Shown here: positions 16,881-28,758 of the stretch, piece after piece
How the letters are laid out: every line of letters begins with the position of its first letter
How positions within the stretch are numbered: position 1 is the first letter of the stretch
NCBI GenBank assembly: GCA_016177805.1
Contig: JACOUN010000103.1
Coordinates: 1-47,084, forward strand
Origin: Rhodocyclales bacterium
Lineage (GTDB): Bacteria > Pseudomonadota > Gammaproteobacteria > Burkholderiales > Rhodocyclaceae
Reading direction: 5' to 3'
Length of the DNA stretch: 47,084 bases
The notes under the pieces: model-generated
Seen by the model: only the letters and a program-made list of their open reading frames with translations
What the model was told of the DNA's origin: nothing
Databases searched by the model: none
Program-made: the position numbers and the translations under genes

Positions 16881-17513
16881 ATGTCACAGTTCTTTTCCCT
16901 GCATCCCGAACAACCCCAGCCACGTCTGATCCGGCAGGCAGCCGAGATCATGCGCGGTGGCGGTCTGGTGGTGTTCCCCACCGACTCGGCCTATGCGCTG
17001 GGCGGACATGTCGGCGACGCCACCCTGCTGCAACGCATCCGCCGCATCCGCGGCGTGGATGAGCGCCATCATTTCACGCTGATGTGCCGTGACCTGTCCG
17101 ACATCGCCACCCACGCGCGGGTCGACAACAGCCAGTACCGTCTGCTCAAGGCCACCACCCCCGGCACGTACACCTTCATTCTCGAGGCGACCAAGGAGCT
17201 GCCACGCCGGGTTATGCACCCCAAGCGCAAGACCATAGGCCTGCGGGTGCCGGATCACCCGGTGGTGGCAGCGTTGCTGGCGGAACTGGGGGAGCCGATC
17301 CTGTCGTCGACCTTGTTGCTGCCCGACGACGAGCTGCCCCTGACTGATCCGCACGAAATCGTCGAGCGCTTGGGCAAACAGGTCGATCTGGTCATCGAGG
17401 CGGGCTATTGCGGGCCCGAGGCGACCACGGTCATCGATCTGACCTCCGGAACCCCGGTGTTGGTGCGGGCCGGGCGCGGTGATCTGGCGCCATTCGGGCT
17501 GAATGCCGATTGA
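16881..17513 (+). CDS. yciO: YciO/YrdC-family protein (Sua5-like)
   Basis: 210 residues, a single YrdC-like domain: GGGLVVFPTDSAYALGG, the KATTPGTYTFILEATKELPR core and the basic KRKTIGLRVPDHPV segment. It matches the YciO branch rather than TsaC/Sua5, which make threonylcarbamoyl-AMP for tRNA t6A. Whether YciO enzymes make that intermediate efficiently is unsettled. It is co-directional with the PHP gene and probably co-transcribed. Confidence 0.88.
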   Translation: MSQFFSLHPEQPQPRLIRQAAEIMRGGGLVVFPTDSAYALGGHVGDATLLQRIRRIRGVDERHHFTLMCRDLSDIATHARVDNSQYRLLKATTPGTYTFILEATKELPRRVMHPKRKTIGLRVPDHPVVAALLAELGEPILSSTLLLPDDELPLTDPHEIVERLGKQVDLVIEAGYCGPEATTVIDLTSGTPVLVRAGRGDLAPFGLNAD

Positions 17514-17571
17514 AAGCCCCCGCGGGCGATGCCTCCGTGACCGGCCGCGCCTGCCGGTCGGTGCCCGGCTC

Positions 17572-17580
17572 TGGTAGAAT
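17572..17580 (+). promoter_or_regulatory. Extended -10 promoter before the site-2 protease gene
   Basis: TGG-TAGAAT is an extended -10 element (TGN plus a hexamer one base from consensus) located 25 bp before the ATG at 17605, in the 91-bp gap after yciO. No good -35 is seen, as is usual for extended -10 promoters. Confidence 0.5.
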
Positions 17581-17604
17581 CCGCGCTTTTATGCCGCCGA
17601 CGCA

Positions 17605-18276
17605 ATGGAATCTCTGATCTCGTCCCTGGCCATATGGGCGCTTCCGGTGCTGCTGGCGATCACGCTGCACGAAGCCGCGCACGGCTATGTGGCGCGACAC
17701 TTCGGCGATCCGACCGCGCATCTGGCCGGGCGCATCACGCTCAATCCGTTCAAGCATATCGATCCGATCGGCACGGTGCTGGTGCCGGCCGGGATACTCG
17801 CGATGTCGATCCTGTTCAACGGCAGCGGCATCCTGTTCGGCTGGGCCAAGCCGGTGCCGGTCGATTTCGGCCGGCTGCGCAATCCCAAGCGCGATATGCT
17901 TTGGGTGGCGGCGGCGGGGCCGTTCATGAATTTTCTGATGGCGTTCGCGTGGGCGGCACTGTTTAAAGTGGTCCATGGCATGCCCGTGCACGAGTATTCG
18001 CTGCCCATGTTGCACATGGCTAACGCGGGGATACAGATCAACCTGGTGCTGATGTGTCTGAACCTGCTGCCGATACCGCCGCTCGACGGCGGGCGCATTG
18101 TGGTCAGTCTGCTGCCCAATCGATACGCTTGGCACTTCTCGCGCATTGAACCCTATGGCTTTCCGATACTGTTGGTGCTGCTGTTGGGGCTACAGAGCCT
18201 CGGCCACCTCGGATCCGTGGTGTGGTTGTTGATTTCTCCGTTTCGCCTTCTCATTGCAACGATTTTTGGTATCTAA
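17605..18276 (+). CDS. Site-2 protease family membrane metalloprotease (M50)
   Basis: 223 residues with about five membrane helices. The zinc-binding HEAAH is at residues 22-26 (ITLHEAAHGYVARHFGDPTA) and the third ligand is in NLLPIPPLDGGRI. It lacks the PDZ domain of RseP, so it belongs to the short YwhC/Rv-type subgroup that occurs beside trpS and scpA in many bacteria. It cleaves substrates within the inner membrane; its target is unknown. The trpS gene starts 9 bp after its stop. Confidence 0.92.
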   Translation: MESLISSLAIWALPVLLAITLHEAAHGYVARHFGDPTAHLAGRITLNPFKHIDPIGTVLVPAGILAMSILFNGSGILFGWAKPVPVDFGRLRNPKRDMLWVAAAGPFMNFLMAFAWAALFKVVHGMPVHEYSLPMLHMANAGIQINLVLMCLNLLPIPPLDGGRIVVSLLPNRYAWHFSRIEPYGFPILLVLLLGLQSLGHLGSVVWLLISPFRLLIATIFGI

Positions 18277-18285
18277 CTAGACATC

Positions 18286-19488
18286 ATGTACGCAGAGCGT
18301 GTTCTTTCCGGCATGCGCCCGACCGGGCGATTGCATCTTGGCCACTACCATGGCGTCCTCAAGAACTGGGTCAAACTGCAGGAGGAATACCCCTGCCTGT
18401 TCTTCGTCGCCGACTGGCACGCGCTGACCACCAACTACGACACGCCCCACATCATCGAGGAAAGCGTCTGGGAGATGCTGATCGACTGGCTCGCGGCCGG
18501 TGTCGATCCGTCCCAGGCGACCCTGTTCATCCAGTCGCGCGTGCCTGAGCACGCCGAACTGCATCTGCTGCTGTCCATGATGTGCCCGCTGGGTTGGCTG
18601 GAACGCGTGCCGACCTACAAGGATCAGCAGGAAAAGCTGTCGAGCAAGGACTTGTCCACCTATGGGTTTCTCGGCTACCCGCTGCTGCAGTCGGCCGACA
18701 TCCTGATTTATCGCGCCGACAAGGTGCCGGTGGGTGAAGACCAGGTGCCGCACGTCGAGATCACGCGTGAAGTGGCGCGGCGCTTCAATCACTTGTACGG
18801 GCGCGAACCGGGTTTCGAGGACAACGCCAGGGAGGCGGTCAAGAAGCTCGGCAGCAAGCGCGCGCGCCTCTACCTTGATCTGCGTACGCGCTTCCAGCAA
18901 GAAGGCGAAACCGCCGCGCTGGAACAGGCGCATGCGCTGCTGGAAGAAGCGCAGAACCTCAACATGGGGGATCGCGAACGCCTGTACGGCTATCTTGAGG
19001 GCAGCAGCAAGATGATCCTGGTCGAGCCGGACGCGCTGCTCACCGATGCGGCGCGCATGCCGGGGCTGGACGGGGCGAAAATGTCCAAGAGCTACGGCAA
19101 TACCATATTCCTGCGCGAAGACCCGGACTCGGTGACGAAGAAGATCCGCACCATGCAGACCGATCCGGCCCGCGTGCGACGTACCGATCCGGGTGATCCG
19201 GAAAAATGCCCGGTGTGGCAGTTCCACCAGATCTATTCGGATCAGGCCACCTGTGCGTGGGTGCAGCAAGGGTGCCGCAGTGCCGGGATAGGCTGTCTCG
19301 AATGCAAGCAGCCGGTGGTCGACGCGGTGCTCAAGGAGCAGGCGGTGATGCGCGAGCGCGCCCAGCCCTATGTCGACGATCCGTCGCTGGTGCGCAACAT
19401 TCTCGCGGACGGCTGCGAACGGGCGCGCAAGCTCGCTCAGGAAACGATGCGTGATGTGCGCGAAGCCATGGGGTTGCTGTATTCGTGA
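18286..19488 (+). CDS. trpS: Tryptophanyl-tRNA synthetase
   Basis: 400 residues, longer than the 334-residue E. coli enzyme but as in many related proteobacteria. Class I signatures are HLGHYHG (residues 17-23, HIGH) and KMSKS at 265-269 (GAKMSKSYGNTIF). The C-terminal part contains a GCLECKQPVVDAVL segment. It charges tRNA-Trp with tryptophan. It is probably co-transcribed with the protease gene upstream and scpA downstream. Confidence 0.97.
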   Translation: MYAERVLSGMRPTGRLHLGHYHGVLKNWVKLQEEYPCLFFVADWHALTTNYDTPHIIEESVWEMLIDWLAAGVDPSQATLFIQSRVPEHAELHLLLSMMCPLGWLERVPTYKDQQEKLSSKDLSTYGFLGYPLLQSADILIYRADKVPVGEDQVPHVEITREVARRFNHLYGREPGFEDNAREAVKKLGSKRARLYLDLRTRFQQEGETAALEQAHALLEEAQNLNMGDRERLYGYLEGSSKMILVEPDALLTDAARMPGLDGAKMSKSYGNTIFLREDPDSVTKKIRTMQTDPARVRRTDPGDPEKCPVWQFHQIYSDQATCAWVQQGCRSAGIGCLECKQPVVDAVLKEQAVMRERAQPYVDDPSLVRNILADGCERARKLAQETMRDVREAMGLLYS

Positions 19489-19499
19489 TTCCGGCAGCA

Positions 19500-19521
19500 C
19501 CCGGCCGCATGCGCGGCCGGG
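19500..19521. repeat. GC-rich stem-loop between trpS and scpA
   Basis: CCCGGCCGC-ATGC-GCGGCCGGG is a perfect 9-bp stem with a 4-nt loop, 11 bp after the trpS stop. No T-run follows, so it is not a standard intrinsic terminator; it may stabilise the upstream mRNA end or attenuate read-through. Confidence 0.6.
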
Positions 19522-19557
19522 TCGGGGGTGCGGATGTGGCGTGGCGACGGAGGTGCG

Positions 19558-20379
19558 ATGAGTCTGGTGCTGGATCTTGCTCCGGTCGAAACCACCGCCC
19601 AGGCGGACGCGGTGGCGCGCCTGTCCGGCGTGCCGATGCTGGAGCTGCCCCAGGATCTGTACATTCCTCCGGATGCGCTGGAGATCATCCTCGAAGCGTT
19701 CGAGGGACCGCTGGACCTGCTGCTGTACCTGATCCGCAAGTCCAATCTCGACATCCTCGACATACCGATGGCGCCGCTGACGCGGCAATACCTCACCTAC
19801 GTCGAGGCGATGCGCAGCCACAACCTGGAGCTTGCGGCGGACTACCTGCTGATGGCGGCCATGCTGCTGGAGATCAAGTCGCGCATGCTGCTGCCCCGCC
19901 CACGCCAGGAGGCCGAAGCCGAAGAGCAGGATCCACGCGCCGAGCTGGTGCGGCGCCTGCTCGAATATGAACAGATGAAGATGGCTGCCGCGCGCCTGGA
20001 CGCGATGCCGCACGCGACGCGTGACTACGAGTGGGTCGGGGTGGTGGTGGCGGGGAAGGTCGTCGAGCGCCTGCCGGAAGTGAGTCTGCACGATCTGCAG
20101 CTCGCATGGCTGCGTATCGTGACCAAGGCCAGACTGGTGCAGCATCACACCGTGCGGCGCGACGAGCTGTCGGTGCGTGAGCACATGAGCGCGATACTGC
20201 GCAAACTGGCAGGCGGCGCGTTCGTGGTGTTCGATGGCCTGTTCGAGCCCGGACTGGGGCCGGCCGGGCTGGTGGTGAGTTTTCTCGCGGTGCTGGAACT
20301 GGTCAAGGAGCGGCTGGTGGATATCGCGCAGAATGAGCCTTTCGCGCCGATCTACGTGAAGCTGGCAAGTGAATCTTAG
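19558..20379 (+). CDS. scpA: Segregation and condensation protein A
   Basis: 273 residues from ATG at 19558 behind GGAGGT (19549-19554). After a variable N-terminus the ScpA signature [24 protein letters not shown] appears around residue 44, with [19 protein letters not shown] typical of kleisin N-terminal helices. ScpA is the kleisin subunit that, with ScpB, bridges the SMC dimer and organises the chromosome. The scpB ATG starts one base after its stop, indicating coupled translation. Confidence 0.96.
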   Translation: MSLVLDLAPVETTAQADAVARLSGVPMLELPQDLYIPPDALEIILEAFEGPLDLLLYLIRKSNLDILDIPMAPLTRQYLTYVEAMRSHNLELAADYLLMAAMLLEIKSRMLLPRPRQEAEAEEQDPRAELVRRLLEYEQMKMAAARLDAMPHATRDYEWVGVVVAGKVVERLPEVSLHDLQLAWLRIVTKARLVQHHTVRRDELSVREHMSAILRKLAGGAFVVFDGLFEPGLGPAGLVVSFLAVLELVKERLVDIAQNEPFAPIYVKLASES

Positions 20380-20380
20380 G

Positions 20381-20974
20381 ATGAATCCAACGAGTGCTGA
20401 CGATTACAGGCGGGTGATCGAGGTGGCGCTGCTGGCGGCGCCGGGGCCGCTGGGCATCGGCAAGCTGCGGCAGATGTTCGAGCTCGATCCGGGCGCCGAT
20501 CTGGTGCGCCGCCTGCTGGATGAACTGAAGCAGGAGTGGAGCGGGCGCGGAGTGGAACTGGTGCAGCTGGCCTCGGGGTGGCGCTTCCAGACCCGCCCCG
20601 AGTATCAGGTGTTTCTGGAGCGGCTCAAGGAGGAGCGCCCGCCCAAGTATTCACGCGCGGTGCTCGAAACTCTCGCTATCATCGCGTATCGGCAGCCGGT
20701 CACGCGCGGCGATATCGAAGACATACGCGGTGTGGCGGTATCGCCCAACGTGATCAAGACCCTGGAGTCGCGCGGCTGGATCGACATCGTCGGCCATCGC
20801 GACACCCCTGGCAGACCGGCACTGTTTGCCACCACGCGGAGCTTTCTCGATGATCTGGGCTTGCGTAGCCTGACCGAATTGCCCGCCCTCACCGAACTCG
20901 AAAGGATAATGGATCTTGTCGACAGCAAAGAAACGCAGCCCTTTGCGCCAGCCCACGAAGAAGCTCAAGACTGA
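20381..20974 (+). CDS. scpB: Segregation and condensation protein B
   Basis: 197 residues from ATG at 20381. It contains the two ScpB winged-helix domains and the hallmark [20 protein letters not shown], followed by [20 protein letters not shown] and GRPALFATT. ScpB dimers bind the ScpA middle region to form the SMC-ScpAB complex. Its 3' end overlaps the rluB frame by 59 bp. Confidence 0.96.
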   Translation: MNPTSADDYRRVIEVALLAAPGPLGIGKLRQMFELDPGADLVRRLLDELKQEWSGRGVELVQLASGWRFQTRPEYQVFLERLKEERPPKYSRAVLETLAIIAYRQPVTRGDIEDIRGVAVSPNVIKTLESRGWIDIVGHRDTPGRPALFATTRSFLDDLGLRSLTELPALTELERIMDLVDSKETQPFAPAHEEAQD

Positions 20975-21935
20975 CGCGACGGCACCCTCGGGACGTGGGC
21001 GCCCCCAGCCCGACACGGGTGATCGCGTTGCGGGGGCCTCCGTGCAACACCACGAAACCCCTGCCGTGGCGGGGCACGCACCACCTCAGCGGCGTGGTGC
21101 GCATGCGCGCGGTGAGGCGCAAGTCGAACCCGAGCGCCTGCAAAAGGTACTGGCACAGATGGGGCTGGGCTCGCGGCGCGAGATCGAGGAGTGGGTTGTT
21201 GCCGGACGTATCCTGGTCAATGACCAGCCGGCTGAACTGGGGCAGAAGATCGGCCCCGGTGACCGGGTCAAGTGCAACGGCAAGCTGGTGCCGCTCAGGT
21301 TCGACACCCGCACGCCGCGCCTGATCATGTACCACAAGCCCGATGGAGAGATTGTCTCCCGCGATGATCCGGAAGGGCGTCCGACGGTGTTCGACCGCTT
21401 GCCGATGCTGCGCAAGGGGCGCTGGATCGCGATCGGGCGGCTGGATTTCAATACCTCCGGATTGCTGCTGTTCACCAACGACGGCACGCTGGCCAACCGT
21501 CTGATGCACCCGCGCTACGAACTGGAACGCGAATACGCGGTTCGTTTGCTTGGCCAGCTCACCGATGAGCAGGCCGAATCGCTGCGCAGTGGCATCCAGC
21601 TCGAAGACGGCGTCGCACGCTTCAACAGCCTGCGTGATGAAGGCGGCGAGGGTATCAACCACTGGTACCGCGTGACCCTCTCGGAGGGACGCAATCGCGA
21701 AGTGCGGCGCATGTTCGAGGCGGTCGGCCTGACCGTCAGCCGGCTCATGCGCGTGCGCTACGGCCCGGTGGCGCTGCCGTCCAAACTCAAGCGCGGGATG
21801 TGGATGGATCTGCCGGAGGCCGAAGTCTGCGAGATCGCCGGTTTGCCCAAACCCAGGCACGAGGCGGGGAGCGCGGACAAGAACAAGCGCCGGGACAAGC
21901 TGCATCGCACCACGCCGCATCCGCGGGGTGGATAG
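20916..21935 (+). CDS. rluB: 23S rRNA pseudouridine synthase B
   Basis: 339 residues from TTG at 20916, the first plausible start in this frame, inside scpB. A basic disordered N-terminus (about 65 residues) precedes an S4 domain ([20 protein letters not shown]) and the RsuA/RluB catalytic domain. The catalytic aspartate is D177 in [16 protein letters not shown], with RNREVRRMF downstream. RluB modifies U2605 of 23S rRNA. The basic C-terminal tail is typical. A later start is possible because the N-terminal extension is poorly conserved in the family. Confidence 0.92.
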   Translation: MSTAKKRSPLRQPTKKLKTDATAPSGRGRPQPDTGDRVAGASVQHHETPAVAGHAPPQRRGAHARGEAQVEPERLQKVLAQMGLGSRREIEEWVVAGRILVNDQPAELGQKIGPGDRVKCNGKLVPLRFDTRTPRLIMYHKPDGEIVSRDDPEGRPTVFDRLPMLRKGRWIAIGRLDFNTSGLLLFTNDGTLANRLMHPRYELEREYAVRLLGQLTDEQAESLRSGIQLEDGVARFNSLRDEGGEGINHWYRVTLSEGRNREVRRMFEAVGLTVSRLMRVRYGPVALPSKLKRGMWMDLPEAEVCEIAGLPKPRHEAGSADKNKRRDKLHRTTPHPRGG

Positions 21936-21941
21936 GGTCAC

Positions 21942-21968
21942 GCATGGCGGCGCCAATCGCCGCCATGC
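21942..21968. repeat. Perfect stem-loop after rluB
   Basis: GCATGGCGGCG-CCAAT-CGCCGCCATGC gives an 11-bp perfect stem six bases after the rluB stop. No T-run follows on either strand. It probably protects the 3' end of the rluB message or acts as a weak terminator. Confidence 0.6.
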
Positions 21969-22003
21969 TGCCCGTGGGGATGGAATAAGTGCTTGATTCA
22001 AAA

Positions 22004-22032
22004 TTGCCTGAGGCAGGGTAAAGGTTTATACT
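22004..22032 (+). promoter_or_regulatory. Sigma70 promoter of the rimP-nusA-infB operon
   Basis: TTGCCT and TATACT are separated by exactly 17 bp, about 98 bp before the rimP ATG. It is the best -35/-10 pair in the 194-bp gap and leaves a leader of about 90 nt that contains a terminator-like hairpin. Confidence 0.7.
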
Positions 22033-22093
22033 TGTACAGCTTTGGCAGGTCAGTTGCATCGCCTGTCGATTTCCGGTTGCGGTTAACAGGGAT

Positions 22094-22113
22094 GGGCGTT
22101 ATGCCCTTTTTTT
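22094..22113 (+). terminator. Terminator-like hairpin in the rimP leader (possible attenuator)
   Basis: GGGC-GTTAT-GCCC is followed by seven T residues (22107-22113), only 16 bp before the rimP start. It stands between the operon promoter and the first gene, so read-through must be regulated or efficient. Terminators in the leader of the nusA operon, with NusA feeding back on them, are established in enterobacteria, and the same logic may hold here. Confidence 0.65.
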
Positions 22114-22129
22114 ATTTGTAGGTCAGGAA

Positions 22130-22558
22130 ATGGATATCGAACGTCTGATCGAGCAGGTGGTTGTCGGGTTGGGTTATGAGCTCGTTGATTTCGAGACCTC
22201 GCCCAAGGGGCGACTGATGCGCGTATTCATCGACGTGGAACGTGGTGTGACGGTTGACGATTGCGCCGCCGTAAGCAACCAGCTGACGCGCGTGTTCGAG
22301 GTCGAGAATGTGGTCTATGACCGGCTGGAGGTGTCCTCCCCCGGACTGGACCGGCCGCTCAAGAAGGCGGCTGATTTCGAGCGATTCAAGGGCAGCGAGG
22401 TGCAACTGCGGTTGCGCATGCCGGTGGGCAATCAAAGAAATTTTGCGGGCGTGCTGAATGGTCTTGTCGAAGGCGCGGTGTTGTTGAGCACCGAAAAGGG
22501 CGATGTGACGTTCCCCTTCGACGACATCGAAAAAGCACGACTGGTACCCCGATTTTGA
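22130..22558 (+). CDS. rimP: Ribosome maturation factor RimP
   Basis: 142 residues, ATG at 22130 behind AGGTCAGGAA. The two RimP subdomains are seen: an N-terminal alpha/beta domain (LGYELVDFETSPKGRLMRVF, VEVSSPGLDRPLKK-like motif VSSPGLDRPLKK) and a C-terminal SH3-like barrel ending at residue 142. RimP assists 30S subunit assembly. It is the first gene of the rimP-nusA-infB-rbfA-truB-rpsO-pnp operon, and nusA follows after 26 bp. Confidence 0.96.
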   Translation: MDIERLIEQVVVGLGYELVDFETSPKGRLMRVFIDVERGVTVDDCAAVSNQLTRVFEVENVVYDRLEVSSPGLDRPLKKAADFERFKGSEVQLRLRMPVGNQRNFAGVLNGLVEGAVLLSTEKGDVTFPFDDIEKARLVPRF

Positions 22559-22584
22559 GCATTCGGATGTGGAGGTTTCTATAA

Positions 22585-24060
22585 ATGAGCCGCGAGATAC
22601 TGCTGCTTGTGGATGCGCTGGCGCGCGAAAAGAATGTCGAGAAGGATATCGTTTTTGCCGCCCTGGAATCGGCACTGGCATCGGCCAGCAAGAAGCGCAT
22701 CCATGATGAGTCCGATGTCCGTGTGTCGATAGACCGCGAGACCGGAGACTATGAGTCGTTCCGTCGCTGGCTGGTCATGCCGGATGAGGAGGTCGTCAAC
22801 GATGAAGCCGAAATGGGCATCATCGACGCGCGTGAAGTCGATCCGGACATCGAGTGTGGCGAGTACATCGAAGAGCCGCTCGAACCGATCGACTTCGGTC
22901 GGGTCGGCGCGCAGGCGGCCAAGCAGGTCATCCTGCAGCGCATCCGCGACGCTGAGCGCGAGCAGGTGCTCAACGACTTCCTGGAGCGCAAGGAGCACCT
23001 GGTTTCGGGCTCGATCAAGCGCATGGAGCGCGGCAACGCGATCATCGAAGTCGGTCGTCTCGAAGCAATGATTCCGCGCGACCAGATGATTCCGCGCGAA
23101 AACCTGCGCGTGGGTGATCGCGTCAAGGCTTTCCTGCTGCGCATCGATCGTGGCGCCCGTGGCCCGCAACTGATCCTGTCGCGGACCGCGCCGGAGTTCC
23201 TCGGTGCGTTGTTCGAGCTTGAAGTTCCGGAGATCGAAGAGCATCTGCTGGAAGTCAAGACCTGCGCCCGTGACCCTGGTCTGCGGGCCAAGATCGCGGT
23301 GCAGTCGCACGACCAGCGCATCGACCCGATCGGCACGTGCGTGGGTCTGCGCGGCTCGCGTGTCACTGCGGTGCGCAATGAAATTGCCGGTGAGCAGATC
23401 GATATCATCGTCTGGTCGCCCGATCCGGCCCAGTTCGTGATCGCCGCGCTGCAGCCGGCCGAGGTTGTGTCCATCGTTGTCGATGAAGAAAATCACAGCA
23501 TGGACGTGGTGGTGGACGAGAACAACCTGGCGATCGCGATCGGGCGCAACGGGCAGAACGTCAAGCTGGCGTCCGAACTGACTGGCTGGACCATCAACCT
23601 GATGAGCGAGGAAGAGTCGGCGCAGAAATCGGGTGAGGAACGTCGTGTGATCAGCGACCTGTTCATGGAGAAGCTCGATGTCGACGATGAACTTGCCGAT
23701 ATCCTGATCGATGAAGGATTTACGTCGCTCGAAGAGATCGCATACGTCCCGCTGGCCGAGATGCTCGAGATCGAAGCATTCGATGAAGAGACCATCAACG
23801 AACTTCGGGAACGGGCGCGTAACGTCTTGCTGACCGAGGCGATCGTGACGGAAGAGCAACTCGAAAACGTTGCTGACGATCTGCTCGGCCTTGAAGGCAT
23901 GGACAAACCATTGGCAGCCAAACTGGCCGGACACGGGATACGCACACGCGATGATCTCGCCGACCTGGCCGTCGACGAACTGGTGGAGCTTGCGGAGATT
24001 GACAGCGAGCGGGCAGCGGCCCTGATCTCGGTGGCCCGCGCTCACTGGTTCGAGGAATGA
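22585..24060 (+). CDS. nusA: Transcription termination/antitermination protein NusA
   Basis: 491 residues with the full proteobacterial layout. There is an N-terminal RNA polymerase-binding domain (1-125) and an S1 domain (about 135-200, [17 protein letters not shown]). KH1 and KH2 follow (about 200-345, [14 protein letters not shown] and [19 protein letters not shown]). Two acidic C-terminal repeats (about 360-490) bind alpha CTD and boxA partners. It modulates pausing, termination and rRNA antitermination. The infB ATG follows after 13 bp. Confidence 0.98.
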   Translation: MSREILLLVDALAREKNVEKDIVFAALESALASASKKRIHDESDVRVSIDRETGDYESFRRWLVMPDEEVVNDEAEMGIIDAREVDPDIECGEYIEEPLEPIDFGRVGAQAAKQVILQRIRDAEREQVLNDFLERKEHLVSGSIKRMERGNAIIEVGRLEAMIPRDQMIPRENLRVGDRVKAFLLRIDRGARGPQLILSRTAPEFLGALFELEVPEIEEHLLEVKTCARDPGLRAKIAVQSHDQRIDPIGTCVGLRGSRVTAVRNEIAGEQIDIIVWSPDPAQFVIAALQPAEVVSIVVDEENHSMDVVVDENNLAIAIGRNGQNVKLASELTGWTINLMSEEESAQKSGEERRVISDLFMEKLDVDDELADILIDEGFTSLEEIAYVPLAEMLEIEAFDEETINELRERARNVLLTEAIVTEEQLENVADDLLGLEGMDKPLAAKLAGHGIRTRDDLADLAVDELVELAEIDSERAAALISVARAHWFEE

Positions 24061-24073
24061 GGGGAGGGAATCG

Positions 24074-26911
<2,838 letters not shown>

Positions 26912-26914
26912 GCC

Positions 26915-27298
26915 ATGCCCAAGGAGTTTTCGAGAAGTCAGCGCGTCAATGAGCAGATCCAGCGTGAGCTGGCCGAGTTGATACGGTTGGAGGTGAAGGA
27001 TCCGCGCGTCGGATTCATCACCCTGACCGGGGTCGAGGTGACGCCGGACTACGCGCATGCCAAGGTGTACTTCACCTCCATGACCGGTGAGGCCGATGTG
27101 GAACAGATCCTGGTCGGGCTGCGCCGTGCCGGGGGGTTTCTGCGGCGAGAACTGGGCAAGCGGGTACGGATACACACGCTGCCGGAACTGCATTTCTGCT
27201 ATGACCGCTCGGTCGAGGAAGGCAGCAGGTTGTCGCAATTGATAGACAAGGCGGTGCGTGAGGATCAAGAACGCTCCGGTAACGACACCCCGGATTGA
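26915..27298 (+). CDS. rbfA: Ribosome-binding factor A
   Basis: 127 residues, a single KH-like RbfA domain with FSRSQRVNEQIQRELAELI, the DPRVGFITLTGVEVTPDYAHAKV core and VRIHTLPELHFCYDRSVEEG. It binds the 30S subunit near helix 1 of 16S rRNA during late maturation and cold adaptation. It lies between infB (3 bp gap) and truB (22 bp gap), as in most proteobacteria. Confidence 0.97.
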   Translation: MPKEFSRSQRVNEQIQRELAELIRLEVKDPRVGFITLTGVEVTPDYAHAKVYFTSMTGEADVEQILVGLRRAGGFLRRELGKRVRIHTLPELHFCYDRSVEEGSRLSQLIDKAVREDQERSGNDTPD

Positions 27299-27320
27299 AT
27301 AAGAACGGGGCGGAGCGTAC

Positions 27321-28247
27321 ATGCAACGCAGAAGTAACTGGCAGGCGCTGGACGGCGTTCTGCTGCTCGACAAACCGGGTGGCATGACCTCCAACACGGC
27401 GCTGCAGAAAGTGCGGCGCCTGTTCAATGCCGCCAAGGCTGGTCACACCGGCACGCTCGACCCGATGGCAACCGGCCTGCTGCCGCTGGCGTTTGGCGAG
27501 GCGACGAAGTTTTCGCAGATGCTGCTCGATGCTGACAAGGTCTACGAGGCCAGGGTGAGTCTGGGCGTGGAAACCGATACCGGCGATGCCGACGGGCAGC
27601 AGATCGCGTCGGCGCCGGTTGCGGTGGATCGCGAGGGCATCGTCGCGGCGCTGAAGAGGTTCGAAGGTGAAATCGAGCAGATTCCACCGATGTATTCAGC
27701 GCTCAAGCTGAATGGCAAGGCGTTGTATGAATATGCCAGGGCCGGCATCGAGGTGGAGCGCGCGCCTCGGCGTGTATGCATGCATGCGCTGGAGTTGCTG
27801 GACGCCGGTCCCGACTGGTTCGTGATGCGGGTGCATTGCAGTAAGGGGACTTACGTCCGCACGCTGGCCATCGATATTGGCCGGGTGCTGGGCTGCGGGG
27901 CGCATCTGGCCGCACTGCGCCGGACCGCGATCGCGGAGTTCGACGTCGGGCAGGCGACGCCGCTGGAGGTGCTGGAAAGTGAGGCTCCTGGGCAGCGCAT
28001 GGCGCATCTGTGCCCCGCCGATACACTCGTCGCGCACCTGGAGCGTCGCGAGTTGAGCGCGGAGCAGGCTGATGCGATGCTGCAGGGACGCACGATTGCA
28101 ACAACGGAAACAACTACAGGTTTGGTGCGCATCTATGGCGCCGAAGGGCGGTTTCTCGGGCTCGGAGAGCGATTTCCGGGTAAGGGCTTGTCGCCTAAAC
28201 GACTCATCGCAACCGGCGCAACAATGAATTTGCGCGGAAGTGATTGA
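27321..28247 (+). CDS. truB: tRNA pseudouridine-55 synthase
   Basis: 308 residues from ATG at 27321. The catalytic aspartate is D47 in [16 protein letters not shown]. Family motifs [27 protein letters not shown] and [14 protein letters not shown] follow, with a C-terminal PUA-like segment. TruB makes pseudouridine 55 in the T loop of tRNAs and acts as a tRNA chaperone. Its 3' end overlaps the -35 box of the rpsO promoter. Confidence 0.97.
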   Translation: MQRRSNWQALDGVLLLDKPGGMTSNTALQKVRRLFNAAKAGHTGTLDPMATGLLPLAFGEATKFSQMLLDADKVYEARVSLGVETDTGDADGQQIASAPVAVDREGIVAALKRFEGEIEQIPPMYSALKLNGKALYEYARAGIEVERAPRRVCMHALELLDAGPDWFVMRVHCSKGTYVRTLAIDIGRVLGCGAHLAALRRTAIAEFDVGQATPLEVLESEAPGQRMAHLCPADTLVAHLERRELSAEQADAMLQGRTIATTETTTGLVRIYGAEGRFLGLGERFPGKGLSPKRLIATGATMNLRGSD

Positions 28248-28273
28248 GTTTTATACCGCGCGTTGGATATAAT
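28244..28273 (+). promoter_or_regulatory. Promoter of rpsO-pnp
   Basis: TTGAGT and a perfect TATAAT (28268-28273) are separated by 18 bp, overlapping the truB stop. This gives rpsO its own strong promoter inside the operon, as in E. coli, with a leader of about 35 nt. Confidence 0.8.
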
Positions 28274-28315
28274 TACGCGCTTCAGATTAGCAGAACGAAA
28301 AGAGTAAATACCCAC

Positions 28316-28585
28316 ATGGCTCTCGATACCGCACAAAAGTCGCAGATCGTCAAAGACTATCAGCGCGCCCAGGGTGATACGGGCTCGCCGGAGGTCCAGG
28401 TTGCACTGCTTACCGCCCGGATCAATGGTTTGACCGGACACTTCAAGGCTAACGCCAAGGATCACCACTCGCGTCGTGGTCTGCTGAAAATGGTCAGCCA
28501 GCGCCGCAAGCTGCTGGACTACCTCAAGGGCAACGATGCCGACGGCTATCGCAGCCTGATCGAGCGACTGGGCCTGCGCAAGTAA
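28316..28585 (+). CDS. rpsO: 30S ribosomal protein S15
   Basis: 89 residues, exactly the family length, from ATG at 28316. Signature regions [36 protein letters not shown] and [12 protein letters not shown] are intact. S15 binds 16S rRNA at the central three-way junction and usually represses its own translation through its leader. It is driven by its own promoter and followed by a large hairpin before pnp. Confidence 0.98.
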   Translation: MALDTAQKSQIVKDYQRAQGDTGSPEVQVALLTARINGLTGHFKANAKDHHSRRGLLKMVSQRRKLLDYLKGNDADGYRSLIERLGLRK

Positions 28586-28649
28586 GTTCGGGGTCGTGCC
28601 GACACGCATGTCGTATATAGCACCGCCGAACAAGGCACGTTAAGCCAGA

Positions 28650-28687
28650 AAAGCCGGTACGGCTCCCTCGTGGGCCATGCCGGCTTT
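28650..28687 (+). repeat. Stem-loop between rpsO and pnp
   Basis: AAAGCCGG (28650-28657) pairs with CCGGCTTT (28680-28687), and the intervening 22 nt can form a smaller GGC/GCC helix (GGCTCCC-TCGT-GGGCC). It ends in TTTGTTCTTT. In E. coli this position holds the rpsO terminator and the RNase III site that starts pnp autoregulation; the same roles are likely here. Confidence 0.7.
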
Positions 28688-28758
28688 GTTCTTTGGGCCA
28701 CGGCCCTGTTCATTCCGCAGTTGTAGTTTGCTGCCTACTCATAGAAAAGGAATTCACC

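Noticed and set aside
19500..19521. Stem-loop after trpS as a transcription terminator
   Set aside because: No T-run on either strand; kept only as a stem-loop.
18277..20184. 635-codon minus-strand frame over trpS and scpA
   Set aside because: Spans two well-supported opposite-strand genes and has shadow-type composition.
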